A stretch of 64,000 nt of DNA from a virus. A program made the translations under genes and the position numbers. The stretch is from IMG/VR virus record IMGVR_UViG_3300008627_000683, positions 1 to 64,000 of that record. One strand, 5' to 3'. This document shows, piece by piece, positions 32,299 to 39,918 of this stretch. Below the pieces are notes generated by a model that made no database searches, was not told where the DNA came from, and saw only the letters and a program-made list of their open reading frames with translations. The first letter of the stretch is position 1, and every line of letters starts with the position of its first letter.

Positions 32299-32749
32299 AT
32301 TCTAAGTTTATCAATTGAAGTTTTGAAAGTAACGAACACGTTAAACCCACCAATGTAGTAGTTAATGCTGTACTCATACCAGCAGCCATGTCGCGAATGA
32401 CTTCTTTTGCCTGTCCGATGTTTGATAAATCTAGATCGTTAAACGAGCCACCAAGCATTATAATAAATCCAGTTACTGTTCCAATTAGTCCTAGTGATAC
32501 CATCGACTCGGCGAAGAACCAAGATACTTCTATAGATCTAAAGTTTAATGGTTTGCGTTTAGAAACTTTGTATGTTTGTAACCCTATATTGGCTGTTACG
32601 CCTGTAAACAATGCTATAATAAAGAAACTAATTTTTGTTTGGTCTAAATACCAAAGAGTACGCCACATATCAAAATAATATAATACTGCGGCACTACATG
32701 CTATTACGCAGGTCAATAACCACCACTTTAAGAAACTATTAGACTTCAT
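32279..32749 (-). CDS. MotA/TolQ/ExbB-like proton-channel protein, 156 aa
   Basis: Four hydrophobic segments are present. The last two carry the family signature: VSLGLIGTVTGFIIMLGGSF and AAGMSTALTTTLVGLTCSLL, with the small-residue and Thr pattern of TolQ/ExbB/MotA. These form pentamers around a TolR/ExbD/MotB dimer and turn proton flow into work across the envelope. Start ATG 32749 has CATAAATA 5 bases upstream. A phage-encoded motor pair could remodel or disrupt the envelope. Confidence 0.72.
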   Translation of the reverse strand: MKSNSFLKWWLLTCVIACSAAVLYYFDMWRTLWYLDQTKISFFIIALFTGVTANIGLQTYKVSKRKPLNFRSIEVSWFFAESMVSLGLIGTVTGFIIMLGGSFNDLDLSNIGQAKEVIRDMAAGMSTALTTTLVGLTCSLLSKLQLINLEYDHRKA

Positions 32750-32776
32750 TAATATATTTATGTAAAAGAATATTAT

Positions 32777-32784
32777 TATAAATA
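32777..32784 (+). promoter_or_regulatory. T4-type late promoter TATAAATA (+ strand)
   Basis: Plus-strand octamer ending 8 bases before the ATG at 32793; the minus-strand CATAAATA serves the divergent TolQ-like gene. Confidence 0.6.
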
Positions 32785-32792
32785 TTTGTACC

Positions 32793-33860
32793 ATGCACGA
32801 CAAAAAGTTCTTTTGTATAGAGCCTTTCGTAAGTCTTTCTATAGTTAAAGAAGATCATATTTTTCCTTGTTGTCTTAATGAAGGGCAAAAAAGCACTCAA
32901 AAAGATGACCTATGGAACGATCCTTATCTTGAAAATATACGAAAACAAATTCTAAACAACGAAGTTCCTGAAGAATGTCGCGCCTGTGTTGAACAAGAAA
33001 AGTTTGGTCGATATAGCAGACGATTACATTCTAATGATGTTTGGTTAGAACAACACGGCAATTTTGAAGATGCTCTTGAAAATGATGCTCCGTATAAGTT
33101 AGATTTTTGGACTGGAAACTTGTGTAATTTGGCTTGTAGTACTTGTACATATACAAATAGTTCATCATGGTTTACACTTCTTAAAAAAGCAGATAAAGCA
33201 GGAAAAACTGATTTACGTTATAAAGGAAACTATGTAAGTAATTTAGATTACTCTTATGAATTTAAAAAAGAAGATATTCCGAATATTGACTTTAAAAATA
33301 TGGAAAATATACACTTCAACGGCGGTGAACCCTTGCTAACAGATTCACACTTTAAAATTTTAAATTTAATTCCGCCAGAACAAAGAAAGGATGTTTATGT
33401 CATTTATAACACAAACGGTACCGTCAGAATAGATTTAGAAGATGAAAAATGGAGTATTTTCAAAGAATACAAAAGTGTCGATATGTGTTTTAGTATAGAT
33501 GGCATTGAAGAAACATTTAATTATGTTAGATGGCCTGCTAAATGGGAAGAAGTACAAAGCAACATTGATCTATGGGCTGAATATTGTTATGGAAAATATG
33601 ATGACTGCCACTTTGAAATGAGTGTAAACATGGTAAAAACTCCGCACAATTATACAACGTTTGATAATGCCGTTAAATATGTCACTGATCGTTGGTTTAC
33701 CAAACTTATTGCGATTCGAAACGCAAGCATTGATGAATATGTGTTTACTACTAATGATCATTCTTTTATGGATTGGTCAGACGCACAATTTGAAGAATAC
33801 ACAAAGACAGAAGAATTTTTCTTGCAAACAAAAAATTTAGAAACACTACGAAATCTTTGA
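32793..33860 (+). CDS. Twitch-type radical SAM protein, 355 aa
   Basis: An N-terminal Cys cluster (CIEPFVSLSI, FPCCLNE, CRAC) precedes the radical SAM motif CNLACSTC (near residue 110) and the NGGEPLL SAM-binding block. The architecture is that of the 14345-15664 protein, though shorter at the C-terminus. Substrate unknown. The phage IscA could supply its clusters. Confidence 0.82.
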   Translation: MHDKKFFCIEPFVSLSIVKEDHIFPCCLNEGQKSTQKDDLWNDPYLENIRKQILNNEVPEECRACVEQEKFGRYSRRLHSNDVWLEQHGNFEDALENDAPYKLDFWTGNLCNLACSTCTYTNSSSWFTLLKKADKAGKTDLRYKGNYVSNLDYSYEFKKEDIPNIDFKNMENIHFNGGEPLLTDSHFKILNLIPPEQRKDVYVIYNTNGTVRIDLEDEKWSIFKEYKSVDMCFSIDGIEETFNYVRWPAKWEEVQSNIDLWAEYCYGKYDDCHFEMSVNMVKTPHNYTTFDNAVKYVTDRWFTKLIAIRNASIDEYVFTTNDHSFMDWSDAQFEEYTKTEEFFLQTKNLETLRNL

Positions 33861-33869
33861 TAAATATTA

Positions 33870-33898
33870 TTGACATATTAAAGCAAAGATGCTATAAT
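33870..33898 (+). promoter_or_regulatory. Consensus sigma-70 promoter for hsp20
   Basis: TTGACA (33870-33875) and TATAAT (33893-33898), both exact, spacer 17 bases. A 60-base leader with a strong AAGGAGG ribosome site follows. Confidence 0.88.
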
Positions 33899-33964
33899 AT
33901 GTAATATAAGTGCTCAATTGGGAGGCTTATAACTTTACTCGCTTAATATAAGGAGGAACTTAAA

Positions 33965-34399
33965 ATGACAGAGTATAGAATCACATCTGGGAATCTAATC
34001 CCAACACTTAACCGACACATGGTAGGCTTCGATCGTCTCTTTGGCGATATGGACAGATTGTTTACAAGGGGCCAAGCACCATCTTACCCACCTTACAACA
34101 TCGAAAAACTTAGCGATACAGAATATGTTATCACTATCGCTGTCGCTGGTTTTGATCAAGGTGATCTTTCAGTAACCGTTGACAACGGCGTTCTTAATGT
34201 CTCAGGACACAAAGAAGATTCAGATAAGCAAACATGGTTACACAAGGGCATCGCTACACGCGACTTCCAACGCTCTTGGAACCTTGCTGAATTTGTTAAG
34301 GTTGTCTCAGCAGAGTGTAAAAACGGTATGCTTGAAGTTCGTTTGGTTCAAGAAGTTCCTGAAACCGCTAAACCCAAGGAAATTGAGATTAAATTTTAA
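33965..34399 (+). CDS. hsp20: Small heat-shock protein Hsp20 (IbpA-like)
   Basis: The alpha-crystallin domain is complete in 144 residues: YPPYNIEKLSDTEYVITIAV, GVLNVSGHKED, the IATRDFQRSWNLAEFV strand, GMLEVRLVQEVPE and a C-terminal I-x-I (EIEIKF) that links oligomers. Hsp20 proteins hold unfolded proteins without ATP and are common in marine T4-like phages, often presumed to help capsid assembly. A consensus sigma-70 promoter, strong ribosome site and terminator make it a high-level single-gene unit. Confidence 0.95.
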   Translation: MTEYRITSGNLIPTLNRHMVGFDRLFGDMDRLFTRGQAPSYPPYNIEKLSDTEYVITIAVAGFDQGDLSVTVDNGVLNVSGHKEDSDKQTWLHKGIATRDFQRSWNLAEFVKVVSAECKNGMLEVRLVQEVPETAKPKEIEIKF

Positions 34400-34422
34400 T
34401 CTTTTTAGGGAGGAGATGGAAG

Positions 34423-34441
34423 TGGGGGCAGTTTGCCCCCA
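34423..34441 (+). terminator. Rho-independent terminator after hsp20
   Basis: TGGGGGCA-GTT-TGCCCCCA stem-loop (8-bp stem, 3-base loop) followed by TTTTC, 23 bases beyond the hsp20 stop. Confidence 0.85.
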
Positions 34442-34470
34442 TTTTCATAGCAAATTTTGTATCTTAGTCG

Positions 34471-34782
34471 TTAGTATAATCTATTTTTACTAGGTATTCT
34501 TTCTGCTTGCTCTTTAAGATGCCGCTTGCGGGCAACGTCTCTTGCTCTTTTTCTTTTAATACTTGGCTTTTCATAATGTTCGCGGGCTTTTAGTTCTTGC
34601 AATTTGCCGTCGTTGTCTATTTTCTTCTTAAGTTTACGTATTGCCTTTTCAACATTTCCGTCATTAACCCAAACTCTGAGTCCTGTAATTTTTACTGGAG
34701 CCCGTTTATCTTTTTGTTTGAATGGCGCTCTTCTATTATTATTCCATTTTGTATTTCTATTATTCCAAGTTTGTGCCATCAT
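34471..34782 (-). CDS. rpsU: 30S ribosomal protein bS21 with N-terminal extension
   Basis: The 103-residue product contains bS21 (71 residues in E. coli): VNDGNVEKAIRKLKKKI, REHYEKPSIKRKRARD, VARKRH and the terminal RLY. About 30 extra basic, Asn/Trp-rich residues precede it. bS21 sits next to the 3' end of 16S rRNA and affects start-site choice; it is the ribosomal protein most often reported in viruses. A phage copy could bias ribosomes to phage mRNAs, including leaderless ones. ATG overlaps the previous stop as ATGA. Confidence 0.94.
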   Translation of the reverse strand: MMAQTWNNRNTKWNNNRRAPFKQKDKRAPVKITGLRVWVNDGNVEKAIRKLKKKIDNDGKLQELKAREHYEKPSIKRKRARDVARKRHLKEQAERIPSKNRLY

Positions 34783-35168
34783 TCCTCCAAGTATTGTAGT
34801 GGCTCTATAATATTTTTTATTCTGTTTTTATTTAATAAACTATATGATTCTGCGATACTATCATCGCAAAAGTAATAGCAGTTATTTTTATTTAACATCC
34901 ATCCAAACACGTGAGCAATAATATGATTGTATCGTAAATCAATTATTATGATATCTGATTGTTGCGTAGTATTAAGCAACCAATCTATATTGTCATTCAT
35001 AACCGGATCATAGATACATAAACTAACATCTAAATCTACATGTTTTAGTGTATTTAAAATTTCTCTTTGATCTTCTAAACCACATGCCGCAATTAATATG
35101 TTTAATGCTGATCCGTAATATTTGTCAGGTGGAGTTATAAGTGTAATTGTGTTATTCGCCGAGGACAT
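34779..35168 (-). CDS. Hypothetical protein, 129 aa
   Basis: A soluble protein with Rossmann-like alternation (TITLITPPDKYYGSALNILI, SDIIIIDLRYNHIIAH) but no diagnostic motif. Overlaps both neighbours, so it is translated with the coiled-coil membrane protein gene upstream and bS21 downstream. Function unknown. Confidence 0.6.
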   Translation of the reverse strand: MSSANNTITLITPPDKYYGSALNILIAACGLEDQREILNTLKHVDLDVSLCIYDPVMNDNIDWLLNTTQQSDIIIIDLRYNHIIAHVFGWMLNKNNCYYFCDDSIAESYSLLNKNRIKNIIEPLQYLEE

Positions 35169-37092
35169 CTTTACGTTTTAAGGTTGTTTGTAAGTATTCT
35201 TGTTCTTCTTCTGTAAACTCTGTAACACTTACACCATTATTTACACGTGACATTAAGTCGTCGATCTGTTTTTGACTTAATTTCTTTTGTTTGTCAGACT
35301 TGTTTAATTCTTTCTTAAGTTTTTCTATTTCTTTTTCTAACTTTTTAACTTTTTTAGTATCTTCTTTATGTACCACAAATGGTTTGCCTTCTAACTGTTC
35401 CTTTTCTACTACTTTCTTTTCTACAATTTTCTCTACAATAACTTCAACAGGAACTTCTTTAATCACTTCCTTTTCAACTATTACCTCTACTGGCACTTCC
35501 TTCTCAACCAGTTTCTCAACCTCTACTATCTTTTCAACTTCAACAGGAACTTCCTTTTCTACTATCTTCTCAACCTCTACTATCTTTTCTACAACCTTCT
35601 CTACTTCAACAGGAACTTCCTTCTCAACTAGTTTCTCAACTTCTACAATTTTCTCTACAACTTTCTCTACTTCGACAGGAACTTCCTTTTCTACTATCTT
35701 CTCAACCTCTACTATTTTCTCTACGACTTTTAGCTGATCAGTCTTTTTTTTACTAGCAGGTGGTTCTGTAGGTGGTGTTGGTTTTCGTGGTTTATCTGTG
35801 CGGAATCTTATTAGTGTCATATTACCAGCAATAACTAACAATACTGCTAATGGATCAAATACAAATATAATAACAATAATAACCCATCTTACAGCATCTT
35901 CCAGTAAGTCAGTCGTAATATCATTGCCATATATTAAACCAGCAATGTACTTAATTGGGCCCACTTCTGCTTCTAATTCTCTTACTTGGCTTGCTAACAC
36001 AAAACGTTCTTCATTTAATGTGTCTATTTGTGTATAATAGTTTTCAATTTCTATCTCTAACTCTTTTACTTTGCCTTCTACTTCGTCTGCTTTAACGCCC
36101 ATTTGCTCTTGTAATGATTTAATTTCATTATTAGCGGCGGTAATTTCTGCTTGTGTTTGCTGTCTTAACTCATCAATCTTTTGCTGATGTGGTTTAACTT
36201 TATTAGTGTAGTCTGCTCTTAATGCTGTTATTTGTTTTTGAACATCATCTGATACATCAATCTCTTTTTGTCGCAGTTCATTAATTTCGTTTTCAATTTC
36301 TCTAATTTGTGCGGCAAGTTCATCTCTGCGTGGTTGCTGTTCTTTTCTTAATTCTCTACCTTTTTCAACCCAATCTGTAATATTACCCCACGCACTTTTT
36401 TCTACACCTTTGTCTGTATATGCTTTAACATCAGTGTCTAATTGTGCTATTGTTTGATTAACACGCTCGATGGCTTGTTGTTTTACTACAACATCTTCTT
36501 GAACACGAGATTGTGCTACTTTAATGCGTTCTTCTTCTACGTCAATATTGTTTTCTAACTGCTCACGTAATGACTGTATCTGTGCTTCTTCTTGTGCTAT
36601 TAAACTGCTGACTCTATTCCAAGCACCATCACGTATTTGCTCTTGCTGTTCTATTGCTCTTGCTATATTTGTATTGTGTTGTCCTGTATCATTACTTTCT
36701 AATCTAGTAATTTTTTCTTTAGTAACATTTACTCTGCCATTATAGCGAGCAATTTTTTCATCAATACGTTCTACTTGTGCTTGTGCTTGTCCTGCGCCAG
36801 TAGTTTGTTCTACGTGGGCCTTGGATAAAAAGCCAAAGATACCCATAGAGGTAATAAACATTAGCACAACAACCGCAAGAGTAAGATAATACTTTAAAAA
36901 TTTAGGTATGTTGAACCAAAACTGGTAGAGCCACGAGGCAGTTACTAACTTACCTACTTCAAGAACCGCCCCCATAATAGCAATGGGTACAGCCGCGGCG
37001 GCAAATATAGCCATTAATCCTATAATGCTATAATATGCGGCAACGGCACTGATAGACAGCGCCGTCAATAGTACAAATAATGCAAAACCCAT
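35152..37092 (-). CDS. Membrane protein with long coiled coil and VEKIVEVEK repeats, 646 aa
   Basis: Three N-terminal hydrophobic segments (about residues 1-90) precede a long coiled coil (100-370), a further membrane segment (about 385-410, IIVIIFVFDPLAVLLVI) and a repetitive Val/Glu/Lys/Pro region (about 455-570, units like VEKIVEKEVPVEVEK). The C-terminus is another coiled coil. Similar proteins occur in marine T4-like phages. Its shape suggests a scaffold at the inner membrane, but the role is unknown. AATAAATA lies 8 bases before the ATG. Confidence 0.75.
   Translation of the reverse strand: MGFALFVLLTALSISAVAAYYSIIGLMAIFAAAAVPIAIMGAVLEVGKLVTASWLYQFWFNIPKFLKYYLTLAVVVLMFITSMGIFGFLSKAHVEQTTGAGQAQAQVERIDEKIARYNGRVNVTKEKITRLESNDTGQHNTNIARAIEQQEQIRDGAWNRVSSLIAQEEAQIQSLREQLENNIDVEEERIKVAQSRVQEDVVVKQQAIERVNQTIAQLDTDVKAYTDKGVEKSAWGNITDWVEKGRELRKEQQPRRDELAAQIREIENEINELRQKEIDVSDDVQKQITALRADYTNKVKPHQQKIDELRQQTQAEITAANNEIKSLQEQMGVKADEVEGKVKELEIEIENYYTQIDTLNEERFVLASQVRELEAEVGPIKYIAGLIYGNDITTDLLEDAVRWVIIVIIFVFDPLAVLLVIAGNMTLIRFRTDKPRKPTPPTEPPASKKKTDQLKVVEKIVEVEKIVEKEVPVEVEKVVEKIVEVEKLVEKEVPVEVEKVVEKIVEVEKIVEKEVPVEVEKIVEVEKLVEKEVPVEVIVEKEVIKEVPVEVIVEKIVEKKVVEKEQLEGKPFVVHKEDTKKVKKLEKEIEKLKKELNKSDKQKKLSQKQIDDLMSRVNNGVSVTEFTEEEQEYLQTTLKRKDVLGE
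35400..35725. repeat. Degenerate tandem repeats coding VEK-type units
   Basis: Units of about 24-60 bases (such as CTTCTCAACCTCTACTATCT) recur with small changes and encode alternating VEVEK, VEKIVE and KEVPVE blocks in the 35152-37092 protein. The opposite strand gives a spurious Ser/Thr/Phe-rich frame. Confidence 0.8.
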
Positions 37093-37153
37093 TGTACTAG
37101 TATTTATTGTTATATATAAACTTTATAACCACTAATTTTGCTGTAAATATGGG

Positions 37154-37174
37154 TAACCACACCGAGTGTGGTTA
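37154..37174 (+). promoter_or_regulatory. Hairpin in the leader of the small exported protein gene
   Basis: TAACCACAC-CGA-GTGTGGTTA is a perfect 9-bp inverted repeat with a 3-base loop, ending 18 bases before the ATG and just before the GGAGGT ribosome site. It may stabilise the mRNA, bind a protein or control translation. Confidence 0.55.
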
Positions 37175-37192
37175 TATTATGGAGGTATTATA

Positions 37193-37408
37193 ATGATAAA
37201 GGCTCTTTTAAGCGCAGCTTTATTACTAGGTCTTTCTGGAATCGCATCTGCAGAAGGTCGTGATGTAGCTTGGGAGAATTTCCAAGGAACAGTCGGCACT
37301 CCTGGCCCTTGCGAAGTTCTAGTAAATGATAAAGGTAAACCATATGTTTGTTGGACTATCTTTCCAGGACCTGGTGCAGAAGGCTCCGGAGAAGATTACC
37401 GCAAGTAA
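37193..37408 (+). CDS. Small exported protein, 71 aa
   Basis: A signal peptide (MIKALLSAALLLGLSGIASA) leaves a mature protein of about 51 residues with two cysteines (PGPCEVLV, YVCWTIFPG) that could form a disulfide. The ATG at 37193 is chosen because GGAGGT stands at the right distance; an earlier in-frame ATG lies inside the upstream hairpin region. Function unknown. Confidence 0.75.
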   Translation: MIKALLSAALLLGLSGIASAEGRDVAWENFQGTVGTPGPCEVLVNDKGKPYVCWTIFPGPGAEGSGEDYRK

Positions 37409-37434
37409 ACATTAATTTATTTCTATTATAGGAG

Positions 37435-37485
37435 AAGGGCGTACGGAATGGTTTTGCTATTAGCAGGATTACCGGCGCCCTTTTT
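37435..37485 (+). terminator. Possible terminator after the small exported gene
   Basis: AAGGGCG (37435-37441) pairs with CGCCCTT (37476-37482) across a 34-base loop, followed by TTTTT. The long loop makes this uncertain. Confidence 0.4.
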
Positions 37486-37492
37486 CACTCCA

Positions 37493-38326
37493 TTAATTAT
37501 TATACATTTCCATAGCACGAATAAAACGTGTCATACCAATGCCACCGCCTACTCTTGGAAAGAAGTCCATTGCTAAAAAGTCTTCCAACTCTTTTTCAAC
37601 TCTTTCTCTACCAAACGTATCAAATAGTATATTAGCATAACCGCCGTCACTAATAGTATGGAACATATGTTTCATTTGTTCTTTATCTGTAGCACGTTCT
37701 GCTGATCCAATTGTTTCTTGTCCAGCAATAATAACATCAATCTTTGCCGCAGTTTCGCCATCGTCGTTTTGTTTCATGTTCCAAAATGGACTTGTGTAGT
37801 TTGGAAAGTTTTTAATCATTGCTACACGGCCATTAAAGTTTTGGCACATTTTTTCTTCATGCTCGTGTTCTAATTCTTTAACGCCGTAAATATCACACCA
37901 TTCTAAATAATCTTTAGCAACAATGTTTTCGCCATCGGACCATGTTAAGTAGTCCATAAGTTCGCGTTCCATCTTCTCTAAATCTAAAATAGTTCCTGGA
38001 AACTCAAACTCAAACATTGGAAATATTAGTTCATGTCTACCAGCTACCGGATTTGGCTCTTGCCTATAGGAGGTGGAAATACAAAAAAACCCCGGAACGT
38101 CGGGGCGTGTTAGTAATTCATGTTCGAGCCACATTTGGCCCGTTTGTGGCAGGGGCCATAGTTGCCCTGCGTAATTATAGGTCGCTATTGTTGTTGGATC
38201 TTCGCATGCCGCTAGTATGCTTAATCTATTTTGTGTGTGTACTTCTAAGAATCCTTTAGCCATAAAAAAAGACCTTAATAGGTCTGCGGCTTGTGTAAAG
38301 TGTTGTGGATTGATAAGTTGTGTCAT
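37493..38326 (-). CDS. Class II aaRS-like enzyme (AsnRS/AspRS or asparagine-synthetase-A-like core), 277 aa
   Basis: Class II motifs are present: motif 2 in STSYRQEPNPVAGRHELIFP with MFEFEF after it, and motif 3 GGGIGMTRFIRAM at the C-terminus; a GQETIGSAERATD block lies before it. The fold most resembles the catalytic core of Asp/Asn-tRNA synthetases. At 277 residues there is no anticodon-binding domain, so it may make an amide, like the archaeal asparagine synthetase relatives, or attach an amino acid to a non-tRNA target. ATG 38326 is chosen for its GGAG site. Confidence 0.75.
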   Translation of the reverse strand: MTQLINPQHFTQAADLLRSFFMAKGFLEVHTQNRLSILAACEDPTTIATYNYAGQLWPLPQTGQMWLEHELLTRPDVPGFFCISTSYRQEPNPVAGRHELIFPMFEFEFPGTILDLEKMERELMDYLTWSDGENIVAKDYLEWCDIYGVKELEHEHEEKMCQNFNGRVAMIKNFPNYTSPFWNMKQNDDGETAAKIDVIIAGQETIGSAERATDKEQMKHMFHTISDGGYANILFDTFGRERVEKELEDFLAMDFFPRVGGGIGMTRFIRAMEMYNN

Positions 38327-38374
38327 TGTTTTCTCCATTCAAAATTTTTTTAGGCCTGTTGCCTAAACTGTTTC

Positions 38375-38388
38375 TATTTATATAAATA
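38375..38388. promoter_or_regulatory. Overlapping divergent late promoters
   Basis: The palindrome TATTTATATAAATA contains TATAAATA on both strands: minus (38382-38375) toward the aaRS-like gene and plus (38381-38388) toward the gene at 38422. Confidence 0.7.
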
Positions 38389-38421
38389 GTATAAAATAGA
38401 TACTATATATGGAGTAATAAT

Positions 38422-38682
38422 ATGGCAGCAAACGGAATTTCAACACTAGGAACAAGACAAGCAAGGCAAGATGCAAAACTTAATATTGCTGAAGCCAAGC
38501 GACAAGGTAAGGTTGTGGCAACTGATGGCACAATCACTGGCGCGGCTGATCCATCTAAACCATATTATAGAACTTTAAATACATTAGACAAGAATTTACT
38601 TCCTAATCCATATAACGGAAACAATGTCGCTCCGGATGATGGAGCAAGTGCGCCTTTAACTTCTGGTAGGCCCTGGACTTAA
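38422..38682 (+). CDS. Predicted virion protein, 86 aa
   Basis: The product (MAANGISTLGTRQARQDAKL...) is Ala/Asn/Asp-rich, with no membrane segment, and resembles small unassigned proteins of marine T4-like phages. A late promoter 33 bases upstream and a GGAG site indicate late expression. The 3' end overlaps the convergent gene by 4 bases. Confidence 0.6.
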   Translation: MAANGISTLGTRQARQDAKLNIAEAKRQGKVVATDGTITGAADPSKPYYRTLNTLDKNLLPNPYNGNNVAPDDGASAPLTSGRPWT

Positions 38683-39275
38683 TACTTGTCTCGGAAGTCT
38701 GAAGGATTATTTTTATCATAGTCATATGCGCGACTATGCTTTTCTAATTTACCAACAGTTTTACTAGCATAATCCTTGGCAATGCCAAGTTCTTTAACTC
38801 TATCTGCCACTGCTCTAGCAACGGCTACTTGGTCCGCTGTTGGTGGATTTGCTTTGGAGGATGATAAGAAGCCTGACAGTAGATTAGCAACATCATCATC
38901 AAATTGCCCTACTACGTCTCTTAAAATATGAAGTAATAACGCAGTAGCGCCGGCTTCTTTTGAAATTAATGCAGGACTTTTGCCTGGTTTTAGGTTTGTT
39001 GTTTTAATTCGACTAATCATATCACTAACATCACGGCCTGCTTTGGTCTGTTGTGTTTCATAATCAGGAATAGACATACCAGTTTGTTTAATAAATTTAT
39101 CATTTACTTCAGTGGCTTGGTTGTTTAACTCTTCGGCGTCTGCTACCTTGCCTTTTTCTTCAAGTTCGCCAGCTTTATCAATTAATTTATTAAATAATTT
39201 AACTTGTCGCTTAAGAATTGCCTGTTTTGCTTTTTCGGCTGCTTTGCTTTCTTGTAGTATGTCTGTAATTTTCAT
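38679..39275 (-). CDS. Predicted head-packaged protein with capsid-targeting-like leader, 198 aa
   Basis: Starts MKITDILQESKAAEKAKQ, with L-Q-E/S as a possible gp21-type cut site. The remainder is helical and charged, with no catalytic motif. It is the third of three consecutive genes (39919, 39277, 38679) sharing the leader. An internal head role is inferred from the leader only. Confidence 0.6.
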   Translation of the reverse strand: MKITDILQESKAAEKAKQAILKRQVKLFNKLIDKAGELEEKGKVADAEELNNQATEVNDKFIKQTGMSIPDYETQQTKAGRDVSDMISRIKTTNLKPGKSPALISKEAGATALLLHILRDVVGQFDDDVANLLSGFLSSSKANPPTADQVAVARAVADRVKELGIAKDYASKTVGKLEKHSRAYDYDKNNPSDFRDKY

Positions 39276-39276
39276 T

Positions 39277-39906
39277 TTACTTTCTAGCGTTTAACATCTC
39301 ATCACTCATATCACCTATTGTACCACTAGGCTTTTTCGTTTTCTTTGCAACAGATTTTGGTTGTCTTTGGTTAAACTTATCTTGGGCAGCTTTGCTTGTT
39401 GCAGTACCTGCTACGCTTGAAGTTGAAGCACGTGGTAGTACGCTTCTTGCTCTTTTTGGTGTGCTTGTTGCAGTACCTGCTACGCTTGAAGTTGAAGCAC
39501 GTGGTAGTACGCTTCTTGCTCTTTTTGGTGTGCTTGTTTTTGCTTTTGCACTACCAAATTCGCCGGCGGCGTCAGCAGTTTGTCCTACTTTAACATTTTT
39601 GTTAACTATAGCTGATTTCTTTGCTTTTGCTACTGGTGTACCAGCAAACTCACCTGCATCCATTGGTGTTGGTGTTTTATCAGCGCCCGTTCCGCCAAAT
39701 GCGTCTAAGCCAACATTTCTTTCTCTTTGGGCGGCAACATTTGTATCTCTTGCTAGTGAGCCTGCGGCAATTTTACCAATTGTGCCTCCTACTTTTTCAT
39801 CTTGTCCTTTATTTAATTCTGCTTTATTTTTCTGAACATATTGCTTCACTTTAGCAGTTGCGTCTGATGTGTTTTTTTTGCCAAATACGAATTCATCAAT
39901 TCTCAT
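39277..39906 (-). CDS. Repetitive basic protein with capsid-targeting-like leader, 209 aa
   Basis: Starts MRIDEFVFGKKNTSDAT. A 23-residue unit beginning KRARSVLPRASTSSVAGTAT is repeated in tandem, making the protein basic and disordered. It shares the block TPMDAGEFAGTP with the neighbouring 39919-40728 product, so the two are related. No obvious L-x-E site in the leader. DNA-binding internal protein is a reasonable guess. Confidence 0.58.
   Translation of the reverse strand: MRIDEFVFGKKNTSDATAKVKQYVQKNKAELNKGQDEKVGGTIGKIAAGSLARDTNVAAQRERNVGLDAFGGTGADKTPTPMDAGEFAGTPVAKAKKSAIVNKNVKVGQTADAAGEFGSAKAKTSTPKRARSVLPRASTSSVAGTATSTPKRARSVLPRASTSSVAGTATSKAAQDKFNQRQPKSVAKKTKKPSGTIGDMSDEMLNARK
39398..39535. 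repeat. 69-bp tandem repeat, two copies
   Basis: The unit starting GTTGCAGTACCTGCTACGCT is present twice in direct tandem with almost no difference, which suggests a recent duplication. It encodes the KRARSVLPRAS repeat. Confidence 0.85.
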
Positions 39907-39918
39907 AATAATTATTCC

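Noticed and set aside
30902-32749. Zorya-type defence system
   Set aside because: The TolQ/TolR-like pair resembles ZorA/ZorB only in the channel helices; no ZorC, ZorD or ZorE partner is present and the periplasmic domain is YfaP-like.
34179-34493. 104-aa frame overlapping hsp20
   Set aside because: An alternate frame within the conserved Hsp20 gene and its terminator.
35291-35737. 148-aa Ser/Thr/Phe-rich + strand frame
   Set aside because: A shadow of the VEK-repeat coding region on the minus strand.
39392-39835. 147-aa + strand frame with repeats
   Set aside because: It mirrors the 69-bp tandem repeat of the minus-strand gene and has no promoter or ribosome site.
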